From: JAAYCB01 sp012744395
Lineage (GTDB): Bacteria; Planctomycetota; Planctomycetia; Pirellulales; Thermoguttaceae
Length of the DNA stretch: 64,000 nucleotides
Assembly: GCA_028703175.1 (NCBI GenBank)
Contig: JAQVNJ010000015.1
Coordinates: 4,607-68,606 of the forward strand
Direction: 5' to 3'
Shown: piece after piece, positions 35,719 through 44,470 of the stretch
Layout of the letters: each line of letters begins with the position of its first letter
How positions within the stretch are numbered: the stretch's first letter is position 1
Program-made: the position numbers and the translations under genes
Notes under the pieces: model-generated
Databases searched by the model: none
What the model was told of the DNA's origin: nothing
What the model saw: the letters and a program-made list of their open reading frames with translations, nothing else

Positions 35719-37806
35719 ATGATCGACTACGAAATCTCCCGCCGACTCTGCGTGCTGCGGTTCAACCGGCCGCCGCTGAACACGATCGACCAGGCCCTGC
35801 TCGCCGCCCTTCGCCGGGCGATTGCCCGTGCCGAAGACGACGCCGCGGCGGATGCGGTTGTGTTGACCGGCAGTGCCGAGCAGTTCAGCGCCGGGGCCGA
35901 TATCCACCTCTTCGAAACGATCCACTCGCGGGACGAAGCCCGGGCGCTCTGCGAGGAGTTTCAGCAGGCTTGCACGCGGATCGAGAGGTGCTCCAAGCCG
36001 GTCGTCGCCGGGCTGGCCGGCCGGGTGATGGGCGGAGCACTGGAACTGGCCCTGGCCTGCCACCTGCGGGTGGCCGCGCCCGAGGCCCAACTCAGCCTCC
36101 CCGAGGTCCGCCTCGGCATCCTTCCCGGGGCCGGGGGCACCCAGCGGATGCCGAGGATCATCGGGGCGGCGAAAGCCCTGGAAGCGATGCTCAGCGGACG
36201 GTCGATCGGCGCGGCGGAGGCCCGGCAGCTCGGTTTGATCGACGCGGTTTGCCCGGGTGACGAGCTGATCGGCGGCGCGCGGCGGATTCTCCGATCCGGC
36301 CCACCCGCGCGGCGCGCGCGCGACCGGGCTGAGCGAATCAGCGATGAAGATCTCCAAGCCGCGATCGCCCAGGCGGAAGCGACGCTGCGAACCGCGCCGC
36401 CCGAGCTGCTCGCTCCCCGGCGAATCATCGCCTGCGTCGCCGCAGCCGTGCGGGGGTCGTTCGACGCGGGCCTCCGCGCCGAACGCGAGGCGTTTGCCGA
36501 CTGTGTCCTGTCCCCCGCGGCGCAAAACCGGTTCTACGCATTCTTCGCCACGCGCCAGACCGACAAGCTGCCCGAACTGGCGGAAGTCGAGACGCGGGAA
36601 ATCAACCAGGCCGCGGTGGTCGGCATGGGGTCGATGGGCACGGGCATCGCCCAGGCCCTGGCCGCCGCCGGCGTCCCGGTCGCCGTCTTCGATCAGGATC
36701 CGGCCGCCGCGGAAAGGGGGCTGGGGCGGATTCGGCAGTCGCTCGAACGCCGCGTCGCCGATGGGAAGATGGCGGCCGCCCAGGCCGCCGCGGCGCTCGC
36801 CCGGATCGCGCCGGCCGGCGAGTTCGCGGCGCTCGGAGCCGCCGACCTGGTGATCGAATCGGTGTTTGAGCTGCTGGAGGTCAAGCGGGCGGTGCTGCGG
36901 CGGATCGAAGCGGTCTGCGGCGACGAGACGATCCTGGCGACCAACACCTCGACGCTCTCGCTCGACGCCCTGGCCGAGGGGCTGCGGATCGGCGAGCGGC
37001 TGATCGGAGTGCACTTTTTTAATCCGGCCCAGGCGATGCCGCTCGTGGAGGTCGTGCGGCGCAAGGGCACGTCCCAGCGCGTTGCGGCGACCACCGTGCG
37101 GTTCGCCAAACGGCTGGGGAAGACGCCCATTCTGGTCAATAACCGCGAGGGTTTTCTCGTCAACCGCGTGTTCGTGCCCTACCTGGCCGAGGCGTTCTCC
37201 TTGCTGGAAGAGGGGGCGTCGCCCCGCCAGATCGATTCGGCGATGGTCCAGTTCGGGTTTCCGATGGGGCCGCTGACGCTCAGCGACATGACGGGCATCG
37301 ACATCGTCGTCCATGCCCAGCGCGAGTTGCAGAAGGCCTTTCCCTATCACGGCCCGCTTTCCCAGGTGGCCCACCGGCTCGTCGCGCTCGGTCGCACCGG
37401 CCAGAAAGGCGGCGCGGGCGTCTATCGCTACGCGCCCGGCAGCCGCACCGCGCTCGACGACGGCGTCCTGGGGGAGGCCGTGGCCGAGGTGCAGCGATTG
37501 AAACCGCGCGCCGGCGCGGACGGTCCCAAGCCGCCACTGTCCACCGACGAGCTCGCGCGCCGGCTTGTCGGCCGGATGACTGCCGAGGCGTTTCGAGTGC
37601 TCGAAGAAGATGTCGCCCGGTCCGAGGCGGACTTGGACGCCGCAATGGTCCTGGGCACGGGGTTTCCCGATTACCGCGGTGGGATCGTGCGCTACGCCAG
37701 GAGCCGCGGGCTTGACACGGTCTGCGCGGAACTCGAAAATCTGGCGGAAACATGTTCCGAGAGATATGCGCCCAGCAGGTACCTGCGGGCCCTGGCGCGG
37801 ACTTGA
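35719..37806 (+). CDS. Bifunctional enoyl-CoA hydratase / 3-hydroxyacyl-CoA dehydrogenase
   Basis: This 695-residue FadB/FadJ-type protein carries a crotonase domain at about 1-190. Both catalytic Glu regions are visible: MGGALELALACHLRVA and LPEVRLGILPGAGGTQRMPR. The NAD-binding 3-hydroxyacyl-CoA dehydrogenase domain has VVGMGSMGTGIAQALAAAG near residue 300 and the catalytic His in GVHFFNPAQAMP. Two C-terminal HAD domains follow. It hydrates enoyl-CoA and oxidises (or in reverse reduces) the 3-hydroxyacyl-CoA. No thiolase gene is nearby. It heads the cluster that includes the dehydratase-like protein, its activase and a KAS III. Confidence 0.93.
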   Translation: MIDYEISRRLCVLRFNRPPLNTIDQALLAALRRAIARAEDDAAADAVVLTGSAEQFSAGADIHLFETIHSRDEARALCEEFQQACTRIERCSKPVVAGLAGRVMGGALELALACHLRVAAPEAQLSLPEVRLGILPGAGGTQRMPRIIGAAKALEAMLSGRSIGAAEARQLGLIDAVCPGDELIGGARRILRSGPPARRARDRAERISDEDLQAAIAQAEATLRTAPPELLAPRRIIACVAAAVRGSFDAGLRAEREAFADCVLSPAAQNRFYAFFATRQTDKLPELAEVETREINQAAVVGMGSMGTGIAQALAAAGVPVAVFDQDPAAAERGLGRIRQSLERRVADGKMAAAQAAAALARIAPAGEFAALGAADLVIESVFELLEVKRAVLRRIEAVCGDETILATNTSTLSLDALAEGLRIGERLIGVHFFNPAQAMPLVEVVRRKGTSQRVAATTVRFAKRLGKTPILVNNREGFLVNRVFVPYLAEAFSLLEEGASPRQIDSAMVQFGFPMGPLTLSDMTGIDIVVHAQRELQKAFPYHGPLSQVAHRLVALGRTGQKGGAGVYRYAPGSRTALDDGVLGEAVAEVQRLKPRAGADGPKPPLSTDELARRLVGRMTAEAFRVLEEDVARSEADLDAAMVLGTGFPDYRGGIVRYARSRGLDTVCAELENLAETCSERYAPSRYLRALART

Positions 37807-37908
37807 CGATCGCGTGTCTTTCGCGGCGTCCGGCCGGCTTCCGCTTGCGCCTCTTCCCGCGGGCACTGCTGGCCGTGCCGTTGGCGCCTCAATCCCAAGG
37901 AGCCTGAC

Positions 37909-39135
37909 ATGGCGGACGCCCCCCGCAGAGACCTCGAATCGACCAAGACGATGAAGTCCGTGATGGGCGATTATTTCACGGAGCTCTGCCAGGGTCCCGA
38001 GCGGGGCACGAAGACCGCCTGGTGCACGAGCGTTGGTCCCGCCGAGTTGCTCTACGCGATGGGGTTCAATGTCTTCTTCCCGGAGAATCATGGGGCGATG
38101 CTCGGGGCCAGCCGGATGGCCACCGACCTGATCCCGGCGGCCAACGCGCTCGGCTACTCGCCGGACATCTGCTCCTACCTGACGAGCGACATCGGCTCCT
38201 ATCTGAAGAACGAGAGCCCGATCCAGAAGATGAACCTCCCCGGACCGCCCAGGGCCGACGTGCTCGTGTTCAACACGAACCAGTGCCGCGACGTGAAGGA
38301 TTGGTTCCAGTTCTACGCCCGCGAGTGGAACGTGCCCTGCATCGGCATCCACACGCCCCGGTCGATCGGCCAGATCGACGAGCAGCTTGCGGATTACATT
38401 GGCGCGCAGATCGAGTCGCTGATCGAGCCGCTGGAGAGGGTGTCGGGAGAGAAGTTCGATCCGGATCGACTCCGCCAGGTCGTCGCCCTGTCGCGGCAAT
38501 GCACCGAATTGTGGAAGCAGGTGCTCCTCGCAGCCGCCAATCGGCCGGCGCCGCTGACGTTTTTCGACGGCACGATCCAGATGGGCCCAGCCGTTGTCCT
38601 CCGCGGCACCCGGCAGGCCGTGGACTATTACCAGCTCCTTGTCGACGAGCTGAACCAGAGGGTAGCGCAGGGCGTGGGGGCCGTCGCGGGCGAACGATTC
38701 CGCATTTACTGGGAGGGAATGCCGATCTGGGGCAAGCTCAGCTCGCTCGCCAAGCAGTTCGTCGAGCTCAAGACGGCCGTCGTGGCGTCGACTTACTGCA
38801 ATAGTTGGATCTTCGACGCCCTCGATCCGGCCGATCCGTTCCGGAGCATGGCCCGGGCATACAGTAGCATCTTCATCTGCCGCAGCGAGGAGTACAAGGA
38901 GCAATACATCAAGCAGATGGTTGAAGAGTACCAGGTGGACGGCATTCTGTACCACGATGCCAAGACCTGTCCGAACAACTCGAACTGCCGTTACGAGATG
39001 CCCCAGCGGCTTCAGCGGCAATTCGGCAAGCCCTACCTGGTGATCAACGGCGACTTGAACGATCTGCGGCTCTATTCGGAAGAGCAGGCGCGGACCAATA
39101 TCGAGGCGTTTGCCGAACAGCTCGCGGAGACTTGA
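37909..39135 (+). CDS. 2-hydroxyacyl-CoA dehydratase D-component / double-cubane-cluster protein
   Basis: This 408-residue protein of the HgdB/BcrB-C superfamily has the family iron-sulfur cysteines: Cys39 (AWCTSVGPAELLYA), Cys88 (SPDICSYLTSDIG), Cys126 (NTNQCRDVKDW) and Cys354/Cys360 (DAKTCPNNSNCRYEMPQ), and the typical end GDLNDLRLYSEEQARTNIEA. Family members dehydrate 2-hydroxyacyl-CoAs, reduce aromatic CoA esters or, as homodimeric double-cubane proteins, reduce small molecules. Only one such subunit is encoded, next to its activase, which favours the single-subunit double-cubane type over the two-subunit dehydratases. The substrate is unknown. AAGGAG precedes the ATG. Confidence 0.85.
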   Translation: MADAPRRDLESTKTMKSVMGDYFTELCQGPERGTKTAWCTSVGPAELLYAMGFNVFFPENHGAMLGASRMATDLIPAANALGYSPDICSYLTSDIGSYLKNESPIQKMNLPGPPRADVLVFNTNQCRDVKDWFQFYAREWNVPCIGIHTPRSIGQIDEQLADYIGAQIESLIEPLERVSGEKFDPDRLRQVVALSRQCTELWKQVLLAAANRPAPLTFFDGTIQMGPAVVLRGTRQAVDYYQLLVDELNQRVAQGVGAVAGERFRIYWEGMPIWGKLSSLAKQFVELKTAVVASTYCNSWIFDALDPADPFRSMARAYSSIFICRSEEYKEQYIKQMVEEYQVDGILYHDAKTCPNNSNCRYEMPQRLQRQFGKPYLVINGDLNDLRLYSEEQARTNIEAFAEQLAET

Positions 39136-39216
39136 CGAGCCGGGCAATCGATCCGGCCCGGCCCGGCGCTCGGACAATCCCGGCAGGAGAGGCTTGCATC
39201 CCCTCCAAGGCAGGTT

Positions 39217-40017
39217 ATGGACTTGTCCAACCGTGACTATTTCTGCGGAATTGACATCGGCGCCTCGGCGGCCAAGCTGGTGCTGATCGACGGCCAGGGC
39301 CGGGCGGCCGCCCGGGCCGTGCGACGGTCGGGCCTCGACTACGCGCGGACCGCCGAGGCGTGTTTGCAGGAAGGGCTCGAAAAGGCCGGGCTGGCGCGAG
39401 AGCAGGTCGCCGCCGCCTGCTCGACCGGCTACGGGCGGGACAACGTCCCCTGGGTCGACGGCAAGATGACCGAGATCGCCTGCCACGGCCGCGGCGCGTT
39501 CTTCCATTTCCACCGCGCGATGACGATCATCGACATCGGCGCCCAGGACAGCAAGGTTATCCACCTGGATCAGGAAGGCCGCCGGGTTGGCTTCAAGATG
39601 AACCGCAAGTGCGCCGCCGGCACGGGCGCCTTCCTGGAGGAGATCGCCTACCGCCTCGATCTTCCCCTCGCGGAACTGAACGGCCTGGCGGAGGCCGCGA
39701 CGCGGGAAGTCTCGCTGGGGAGCTTCTGCACCGTCTTCGCCGCCACGGAGGTTCTCGAGAAGATCCGCGCCGGTCAGAAGGTTCAAGACATCGTCAAGGG
39801 CGCGTTCCGCTCAGTGGTCAAGCGGATCGCCGAAATGGACATCGTCCGCGCCGAGCTGGTGATGACCGGCGGCGTGGTTGCCCACAACCCGTACCTGGCT
39901 AAACTGGTTGAAGAATCGTTCCAGACCAGGGTCGTCGTCCCGCCGGAGCCCCAGTTCACCGGCGCCCTGGGCGCGGCCCTGTTCGCGCGCCAAGGCAAAC
40001 AGAGAACCGTTCCGTAG
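39217..40017 (+). CDS. Acyl-CoA dehydratase activase (BadF/HgdC-type ATPase)
   Basis: The 266-residue ASKHA-fold ATPase has GIDIGASAAKLVLID at the phosphate-1 site, TIIDIGAQDSKVI at the second site and MTGGVVAHNPYLAKLVE at the adenosine site. Cys132 (NRKCAAGTGAFLE) and Cys171 (GSFCTVFAATEV) would hold the [4Fe-4S] cluster shared across the dimer interface. It uses ATP to drive low-potential electrons into the partner dehydratase or double-cubane protein, encoded immediately upstream. The pairing is as expected and both key cysteines are present. Confidence 0.94.
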   Translation: MDLSNRDYFCGIDIGASAAKLVLIDGQGRAAARAVRRSGLDYARTAEACLQEGLEKAGLAREQVAAACSTGYGRDNVPWVDGKMTEIACHGRGAFFHFHRAMTIIDIGAQDSKVIHLDQEGRRVGFKMNRKCAAGTGAFLEEIAYRLDLPLAELNGLAEAATREVSLGSFCTVFAATEVLEKIRAGQKVQDIVKGAFRSVVKRIAEMDIVRAELVMTGGVVAHNPYLAKLVEESFQTRVVVPPEPQFTGALGAALFARQGKQRTVP

Positions 40018-40180
40018 GCGGTGCGGGGCAATCCGATCCAAAGCCCCTCCCGCCGTCAAGGACACTCCTCGAAGCGAAAACGGCCGCCCTGCAATCGGCC
40101 CCGCCACACGAGCTGCCCGTGACCTCGCGCAAAATGACCCGTGCCATGTAACCTGCAACCTGCCACCCAAGGAGCCGCCG

Positions 40181-41095
40181 ATGCTCGTCACCCAGCCGCC
40201 GACCGAAATCGCCGAAGGGCTCTGGATGCTTGGAACCGGCGAGTATCCGATCTATCTGTTCCACGCGCGGGGCGAAGCGGCCCTGTTCGAGGGCGGAACC
40301 GGGGCGATGGGCCCACTCCTCGAGGAGCAGCTTGCGGGCCTGAAGATCGACCCGGACGCCGTCCAGCAGGCAATCATCACCCACGCCCACGCCGACCACG
40401 TGATGGCCGTGCCGATGTTCCGCCGGCTGTTTCCCCAAGTGACGGTCGCGGCCTCGGAACTCGGCGCCAGGACGCTCGCGTCGGAGAAGACCGTCTCGTT
40501 CTTCTGCCAGGTCGACGAAGCCCTGACCGGTGCAATGCTCAAGGCGGGCAGAATCACCGAGCAACAGCGGCCCGAGGCGCTTAAGGAAATGAAGATCGGC
40601 GTCGATCGCCTCCTCCAGGAGGGCGACAAGATCGAGGTTGGCGGCCTGGCCTTCAACGTCCTCGAAACACCCGGCCACAGCGAATGCAGCCTGAGCTTCC
40701 ACCAGCCGGACCGCGGCATCCTGATCATCTCCGACGCCACCGGCTATTACATGCCCCAGCCCGGCCAATGGTGGCCCAATTACTTCTCGGGCTACGGGCC
40801 CTACCTGGCCTCGATCGAGCGGCTTGCCGCGCTGGATGCCGAAATCCTCTGCCTGAGCCACAACGGGGCCGTGCTCGGCGGCCCGTCCGTGGGCGACTAT
40901 TTCGACGGTGTCCTCGCCGCCACGAGGGCCTACCATGCAAGAATCATCGCCGAGACCAGGGCGGGGAAATCGATCCGCGACCTGGCCGGAGAACTCGGCG
41001 AGGAAATCCACGCGATTGCGCCCCTGATGCCCCTCGATTTCTTCCAGAAGAACTGCGGCCTGCTGGTCAAGCAATCGCTGAAGCACGAGGGGTGA
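40181..41095 (+). CDS. Metallo-beta-lactamase-fold hydrolase
   Basis: The 304-residue product has ITHAHADHVMAVP (His68, His70, Asp72 and His73), the third His in ETPGHSECSLSF, the bridging Asp in IISDATGYYM and the final His in ILCLSHNGAVLG. This is a full dinuclear zinc site. Members are thioesterase-like (glyoxalase II), lactonases or others. Position between the activase and the ketoacyl synthase suggests CoA-thioester or acyl hydrolysis, which is inference. AAGGAG precedes the ATG. Confidence 0.9.
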   Translation: MLVTQPPTEIAEGLWMLGTGEYPIYLFHARGEAALFEGGTGAMGPLLEEQLAGLKIDPDAVQQAIITHAHADHVMAVPMFRRLFPQVTVAASELGARTLASEKTVSFFCQVDEALTGAMLKAGRITEQQRPEALKEMKIGVDRLLQEGDKIEVGGLAFNVLETPGHSECSLSFHQPDRGILIISDATGYYMPQPGQWWPNYFSGYGPYLASIERLAALDAEILCLSHNGAVLGGPSVGDYFDGVLAATRAYHARIIAETRAGKSIRDLAGELGEEIHAIAPLMPLDFFQKNCGLLVKQSLKHEG

Positions 41096-41171
41096 GCGGG
41101 GGGAATCGCGAATGTCGAATGTCGAACGAATGACGAATATCGAATGGCAATCAGCCGAGACGGTTTCCCCT

Positions 41172-41196
41172 GGTTCCCAAGCTCCAGCTTGGGAAC
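41172..41196. repeat. Complete dispersed palindrome
   Basis: GGTTCCCAAGCTCCAGCTTG with its trailing GGAAC forms the complete element. It lies between the hydrolase and the ketoacyl synthase genes, next to a stretch of GTCGAAT-like short repeats at about 41104-41146. Confidence 0.85.
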
Positions 41197-41222
41197 GAGG
41201 TGGAACTTGGCGGCATGAAAGA

Positions 41223-41250
41223 CTGAACCCTGAACCCTGAACCCCGAACC
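41223..41250. repeat. Four tandem 7-bp units in the leader of the ketoacyl synthase gene
   Basis: CTGAACC occurs three times in exact tandem at 41223-41243, then as CCGAACC at 41244-41250, six bases before the ATG. The region contains no Shine-Dalgarno site. Confidence 0.85.
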
Positions 41251-41256
41251 CTCCCC

Positions 41257-42258
41257 ATGCCCAGATCCCGCATTCTCGGAACCGGCTGTTACCTGCCGCC
41301 GAAGGTCGTGACGAACTTCGACGTGATGCAGATGATGGAGACCAGCAACGAGTTCATCGTCGAGCGGACGGGGGTCCGCGAGCGGCGCCATGCCGAGCCC
41401 GGCGTGTCGGCGAGCGACCTGGCCGCCGAGGCGTGCCGGGCGGCGCTGGCCGACGCGGGCCTGGAGAACGGCGACATCGACCTGGTGATCATGAACACGA
41501 TCACGCCCGACCATGCCGATCCGGGCTGTGCCTTCTTTCTCCAGGGCAAGCTCGGCATCAAGGGGCCCGGCGTGATCGACATCCGCCAGCAGTGCGCGGG
41601 GCTGATCTACGGAATTTCAATCGCCGACCACTTCATTCGCGCGGGAACCTACCAGCGGATTCTCGTCGTCTGCGCAGAAATCCTCTCCAAGCGGATCGAT
41701 GGGTCCTACGACGGACGGAACATCGCGATCCTGCTCGGCGACGGTGCGGGCGCCGTGGTGGTCGGCCCGGCGGAAGACGATGCTCCGGGCGTTCTTTCCA
41801 CGTTTTTGCACGCCGACGGCTCGCTGGCCAAGGCGCTCTACACAGCCGCGCCCGGCAGCGGCCTGGGGCGCGCCGAGCACATCACCCACGACGACATCGA
41901 CCAGGGGCGCGTCCACTTCCGCATGGACGGCAAGGCGGTCTTTGAAAACGGCGTCGCCCGCATGTCGGAAGCCCTCTTCGAATCGCTCGAGGCGAACCAA
42001 CTCACACTCGACCAGGTCGACGTGCTCGTGCCCCACCAGGCCAACCTGCGGATGCTCGAGGCGATCATCGCCAAGACCCGGTTCCCGAAGGAAAAGGTCT
42101 TCATCAACGTGGAGAAGTATGGCAACATCGCCTCCGCCTCGCTCCCCATCGCGCTTTCCGAGGCCCGCTCCTGCGGCATGATCCGGCCGGGCGGCCTGGT
42201 GCAACTGGTGGCCTTCGGTTCGGGGTTCGTGTGGGGCTCGGCATTGTTGCGGATCTAG
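41257..42258 (+). CDS. 3-oxoacyl-ACP synthase III (FabH-like)
   Basis: This 333-residue thiolase-fold protein has the KAS III catalytic triad: Cys113 in DIRQQCAGLIYG, His260 in LVPHQANLRML and Asn290 in EKYGNIASASLP. It begins at the conserved MPRSRILGTGCYLPPK. It condenses an acyl-CoA starter with malonyl-ACP or performs a related Claisen condensation. In this setting it may act in specialised chain building rather than housekeeping fatty acid synthesis, which is inference. No Shine-Dalgarno precedes the ATG. Confidence 0.9.
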   Translation: MPRSRILGTGCYLPPKVVTNFDVMQMMETSNEFIVERTGVRERRHAEPGVSASDLAAEACRAALADAGLENGDIDLVIMNTITPDHADPGCAFFLQGKLGIKGPGVIDIRQQCAGLIYGISIADHFIRAGTYQRILVVCAEILSKRIDGSYDGRNIAILLGDGAGAVVVGPAEDDAPGVLSTFLHADGSLAKALYTAAPGSGLGRAEHITHDDIDQGRVHFRMDGKAVFENGVARMSEALFESLEANQLTLDQVDVLVPHQANLRMLEAIIAKTRFPKEKVFINVEKYGNIASASLPIALSEARSCGMIRPGGLVQLVAFGSGFVWGSALLRI

Positions 42259-42272
42259 ACGCTGCGGGCCGG

Positions 42273-43793
42273 TCAGCGCGGCGCCAGAGCGTAGATCCGG
42301 TACCCGGAGCCGAGCTCGGCCGCCGTGCGGCCGATCCGCCCGTCGAGCCGGTCGTCTTCGCCCTCGGGACCCGCGACGACCAGCCAGCCTGCGCCCTGGC
42401 GGCGGCACTCTTCCAAGGCCCGCTTCAGGTCGCCCGTCTCCGGGGCGATGAACCAACCCGGCCGGTTGCAGTAGTAGAGCAGCGTAATCCCGCCGCCGTG
42501 CATCGTGGCGACCGGCTCGCCGGGCGAGGTCAGCGTCTGGACCGCCCTGCCCGCGGCCACGACCGCGCGGTCTTCATCGGGCGTGCTGAACGCCGGCTTG
42601 GCCGCGTAGCGGAGTGAAAAGGCAATCGCCACGATCAGCAGGCCGGCAATCGCAGCGCGGCCCGGGCGGAGACTCTGCCGGACCGCCTGCCAGCCCAGCC
42701 CGGCCACGATGCATAGGGGTGGAAGCACGGCCAGGTAGTAGTAGTTCATCTCGTGGAACTTGCGGGGCAAGGCCAGAACGAGCAGGACCATCGCCGCCAG
42801 CCACGGCAGGTAGCCAAGCCAGTGCCGGCCCAGAAAACCGGCCAGGAACAACGCGAACCCAACCGGGGTCAAGATCACCGAGGTCAGATCGTCGAGCGCT
42901 CGGACGTAGAAATCAGCGGAAAACAGCAGCGGGTCCGGCGGCCGGTAGCTCATGGCATTGCCCTGGAGGCAGGAGTAGATGTGGGCGGCATGAGGGCTGC
43001 CGGGCGCGGCGGTGCGGAGCGCGTGGAGGCACCACAGGGCGACGGGGATCAGGGCCAGGATCGCCGTCCCCAGCCCAAGCAGGAACCGCCGGGGGCGCGG
43101 GCCGACCGCCTGCGACTGGCCCGGCCCGAACAGGCCCGGCCAGAGCGTCATCGCCCCCAGCGGCAGCAGGAGCACCACCAGGTAGACCTTGGTGAGCAGG
43201 AGCAGGGCAAACGAGACGCAAAGCGGGACCAGCCACGCCGGATTGCCGCCGGCCAGCCAACGGTCGGCGGAATAGAAGACGGCCAGGGTGAACAGCACGA
43301 TCGAAGCATCGAGCATGAACGTCTGGCCGTAGACGACGCTGATCGGTGAGAGAGCCAAGGTCAGCCCCGCCCCGAGCGCCGCGGCCTGGCCGTGGCGGGC
43401 GCGAACCAGCGCCACCAGGAGCAGAATCGCCGCGGCCATGAACGCCACGCTCGTCGCCCGGCCCCAAACGTCGAGCGAGCCGCCAAGCCACCTCCACAAC
43501 GCCCCGGTCAGTTGGGCCGAGACCGAGAATTCAAGCATGTGGAGCGACCGCTGGCCGCCGACGAGCACGTCCATCGTCGGATAGAAGAGGCCGGCGCGGC
43601 CCTCGGCCCAATTCCGGGCGATCATGGCGTAGATCACGCTCTTGGTCGAGAAGTTGCCGACCAGCGGACGCGTAATCCCCAGGCTGCGATACGCCGTGGC
43701 GAATACCACCAAGAAGAGCACGAGCGCGGGAAAATGGCGAACCCTCAAAGAGTGGGTGAGACCGTTCTCGCTCGTAGCGTCCTTGCCGGTCAT
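42273..43793 (-). CDS. Polytopic membrane glycosyltransferase-like protein (GT39/ArnT-type)
   Basis: This 506-residue integral membrane protein has about ten hydrophobic segments spread over residues 22-400. The early acidic motif region IYAMIARNWAEG follows the first helix, and the soluble C-terminal part resembles GT-C family members such as the dolichyl-phosphate-mannose transferases. Members transfer sugars from lipid-phosphate donors to proteins or lipids on the periplasmic side. The acceptor is unknown. It converges with the ketoacyl synthase gene (14 bp between stops). Confidence 0.75.
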   Translation of the reverse strand: MTGKDATSENGLTHSLRVRHFPALVLFLVVFATAYRSLGITRPLVGNFSTKSVIYAMIARNWAEGRAGLFYPTMDVLVGGQRSLHMLEFSVSAQLTGALWRWLGGSLDVWGRATSVAFMAAAILLLVALVRARHGQAAALGAGLTLALSPISVVYGQTFMLDASIVLFTLAVFYSADRWLAGGNPAWLVPLCVSFALLLLTKVYLVVLLLPLGAMTLWPGLFGPGQSQAVGPRPRRFLLGLGTAILALIPVALWCLHALRTAAPGSPHAAHIYSCLQGNAMSYRPPDPLLFSADFYVRALDDLTSVILTPVGFALFLAGFLGRHWLGYLPWLAAMVLLVLALPRKFHEMNYYYLAVLPPLCIVAGLGWQAVRQSLRPGRAAIAGLLIVAIAFSLRYAAKPAFSTPDEDRAVVAAGRAVQTLTSPGEPVATMHGGGITLLYYCNRPGWFIAPETGDLKRALEECRRQGAGWLVVAGPEGEDDRLDGRIGRTAAELGSGYRIYALAPR

Positions 43794-43845
43794 TTAAGAT
43801 TTGATTCTTTGGAAAAAGATGCGGGTTAGGAAGACCTTGCGGCCG

Positions 43846-43873
43846 AATATAGCGGTACGGCCCATGCTGTCAA
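43846..43873 (-). promoter_or_regulatory. Promoter of the membrane glycosyltransferase gene
   Basis: On the minus strand, TTGACA (43868-43873) and TATATT (43846-43851) are separated by 16 bp. The predicted start near 43839 leaves a leader of about 45 nt before the ATG at 43793. Confidence 0.6.
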
Positions 43874-44035
43874 CATGGACGGATCTGGACAAGTTCAAAA
43901 TCCAAGCTTCAAGGCCCAAACTCCCCCCCCGAGTCCGGCGTTCCCACTCGAAGGCCCAGCCTAGCCTCCTGTTGGCCATTGGGAACTGAGCCTTGAATCT
44001 TGCCGAAATCGGATTTGCTCGCGAAAGGCCATCTC

Positions 44036-44470
44036 ATGACTCGCCTTGGATTTGCGGTGACGTTGATCTGCCTGGTTGCCTGGACCGCCGGATGCCGGAT
44101 GTGTGCCAGCGAGTTCGACTACTGTGGCCCAACAGGGGGCGGCGAGTGCGGCGCGGACTGCGGGCTGAACGCGCCCCGAGCCGGTTCGATCCTGAACGGC
44201 ACGAGCCAGGCGATCTACGAGGACCAAACCGTCTACGAGAGTGCTGCCACCGGCGAACCGGCGATGATTGGCAACAGCGTCGGACAGCTCCGCAGCGATG
44301 ACTTCCAAGCGCCGATCCTGCCCAGCCAGGTCATCGAGGGCCAGCGGATCGACGGCGTGATCATCTCAGTCGAAGACCACAAGCTGGAAGATGCCGCCCC
44401 GCGAGCGCGGGAAAGCGCAGCGCGCCGGCCGACTCCCGCCCCGAAAAAAACGCATTGGTCGGCCAGGTAA
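44036..44470 (+). CDS. Small Cys-containing lipoprotein, unknown
   Basis: The 144-residue product begins with a lipoprotein signal (TLICLVAWTAGC). After the lipobox comes a cluster of cysteines (MCASEFDYCGPTGGGECGADCG), as in other short planctomycete lipoproteins. The rest is polar and of unknown fold, ending in a Pro/Arg-rich tail. The start at 44036 follows GAAAGG. It is anchored in a membrane. No function can be assigned. Confidence 0.7.
   Translation: MTRLGFAVTLICLVAWTAGCRMCASEFDYCGPTGGGECGADCGLNAPRAGSILNGTSQAIYEDQTVYESAATGEPAMIGNSVGQLRSDDFQAPILPSQVIEGQRIDGVIISVEDHKLEDAAPRARESAARRPTPAPKKTHWSAR

Noticed and set aside
35515..39786. A 1423-codon open frame on the minus strand
   Set aside because: It lies antisense to genes with intact catalytic motifs (FadJ, dehydratase, activase). 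Its translation is rich in Arg, Gly and His with no domain, as expected from third-position GC bias.
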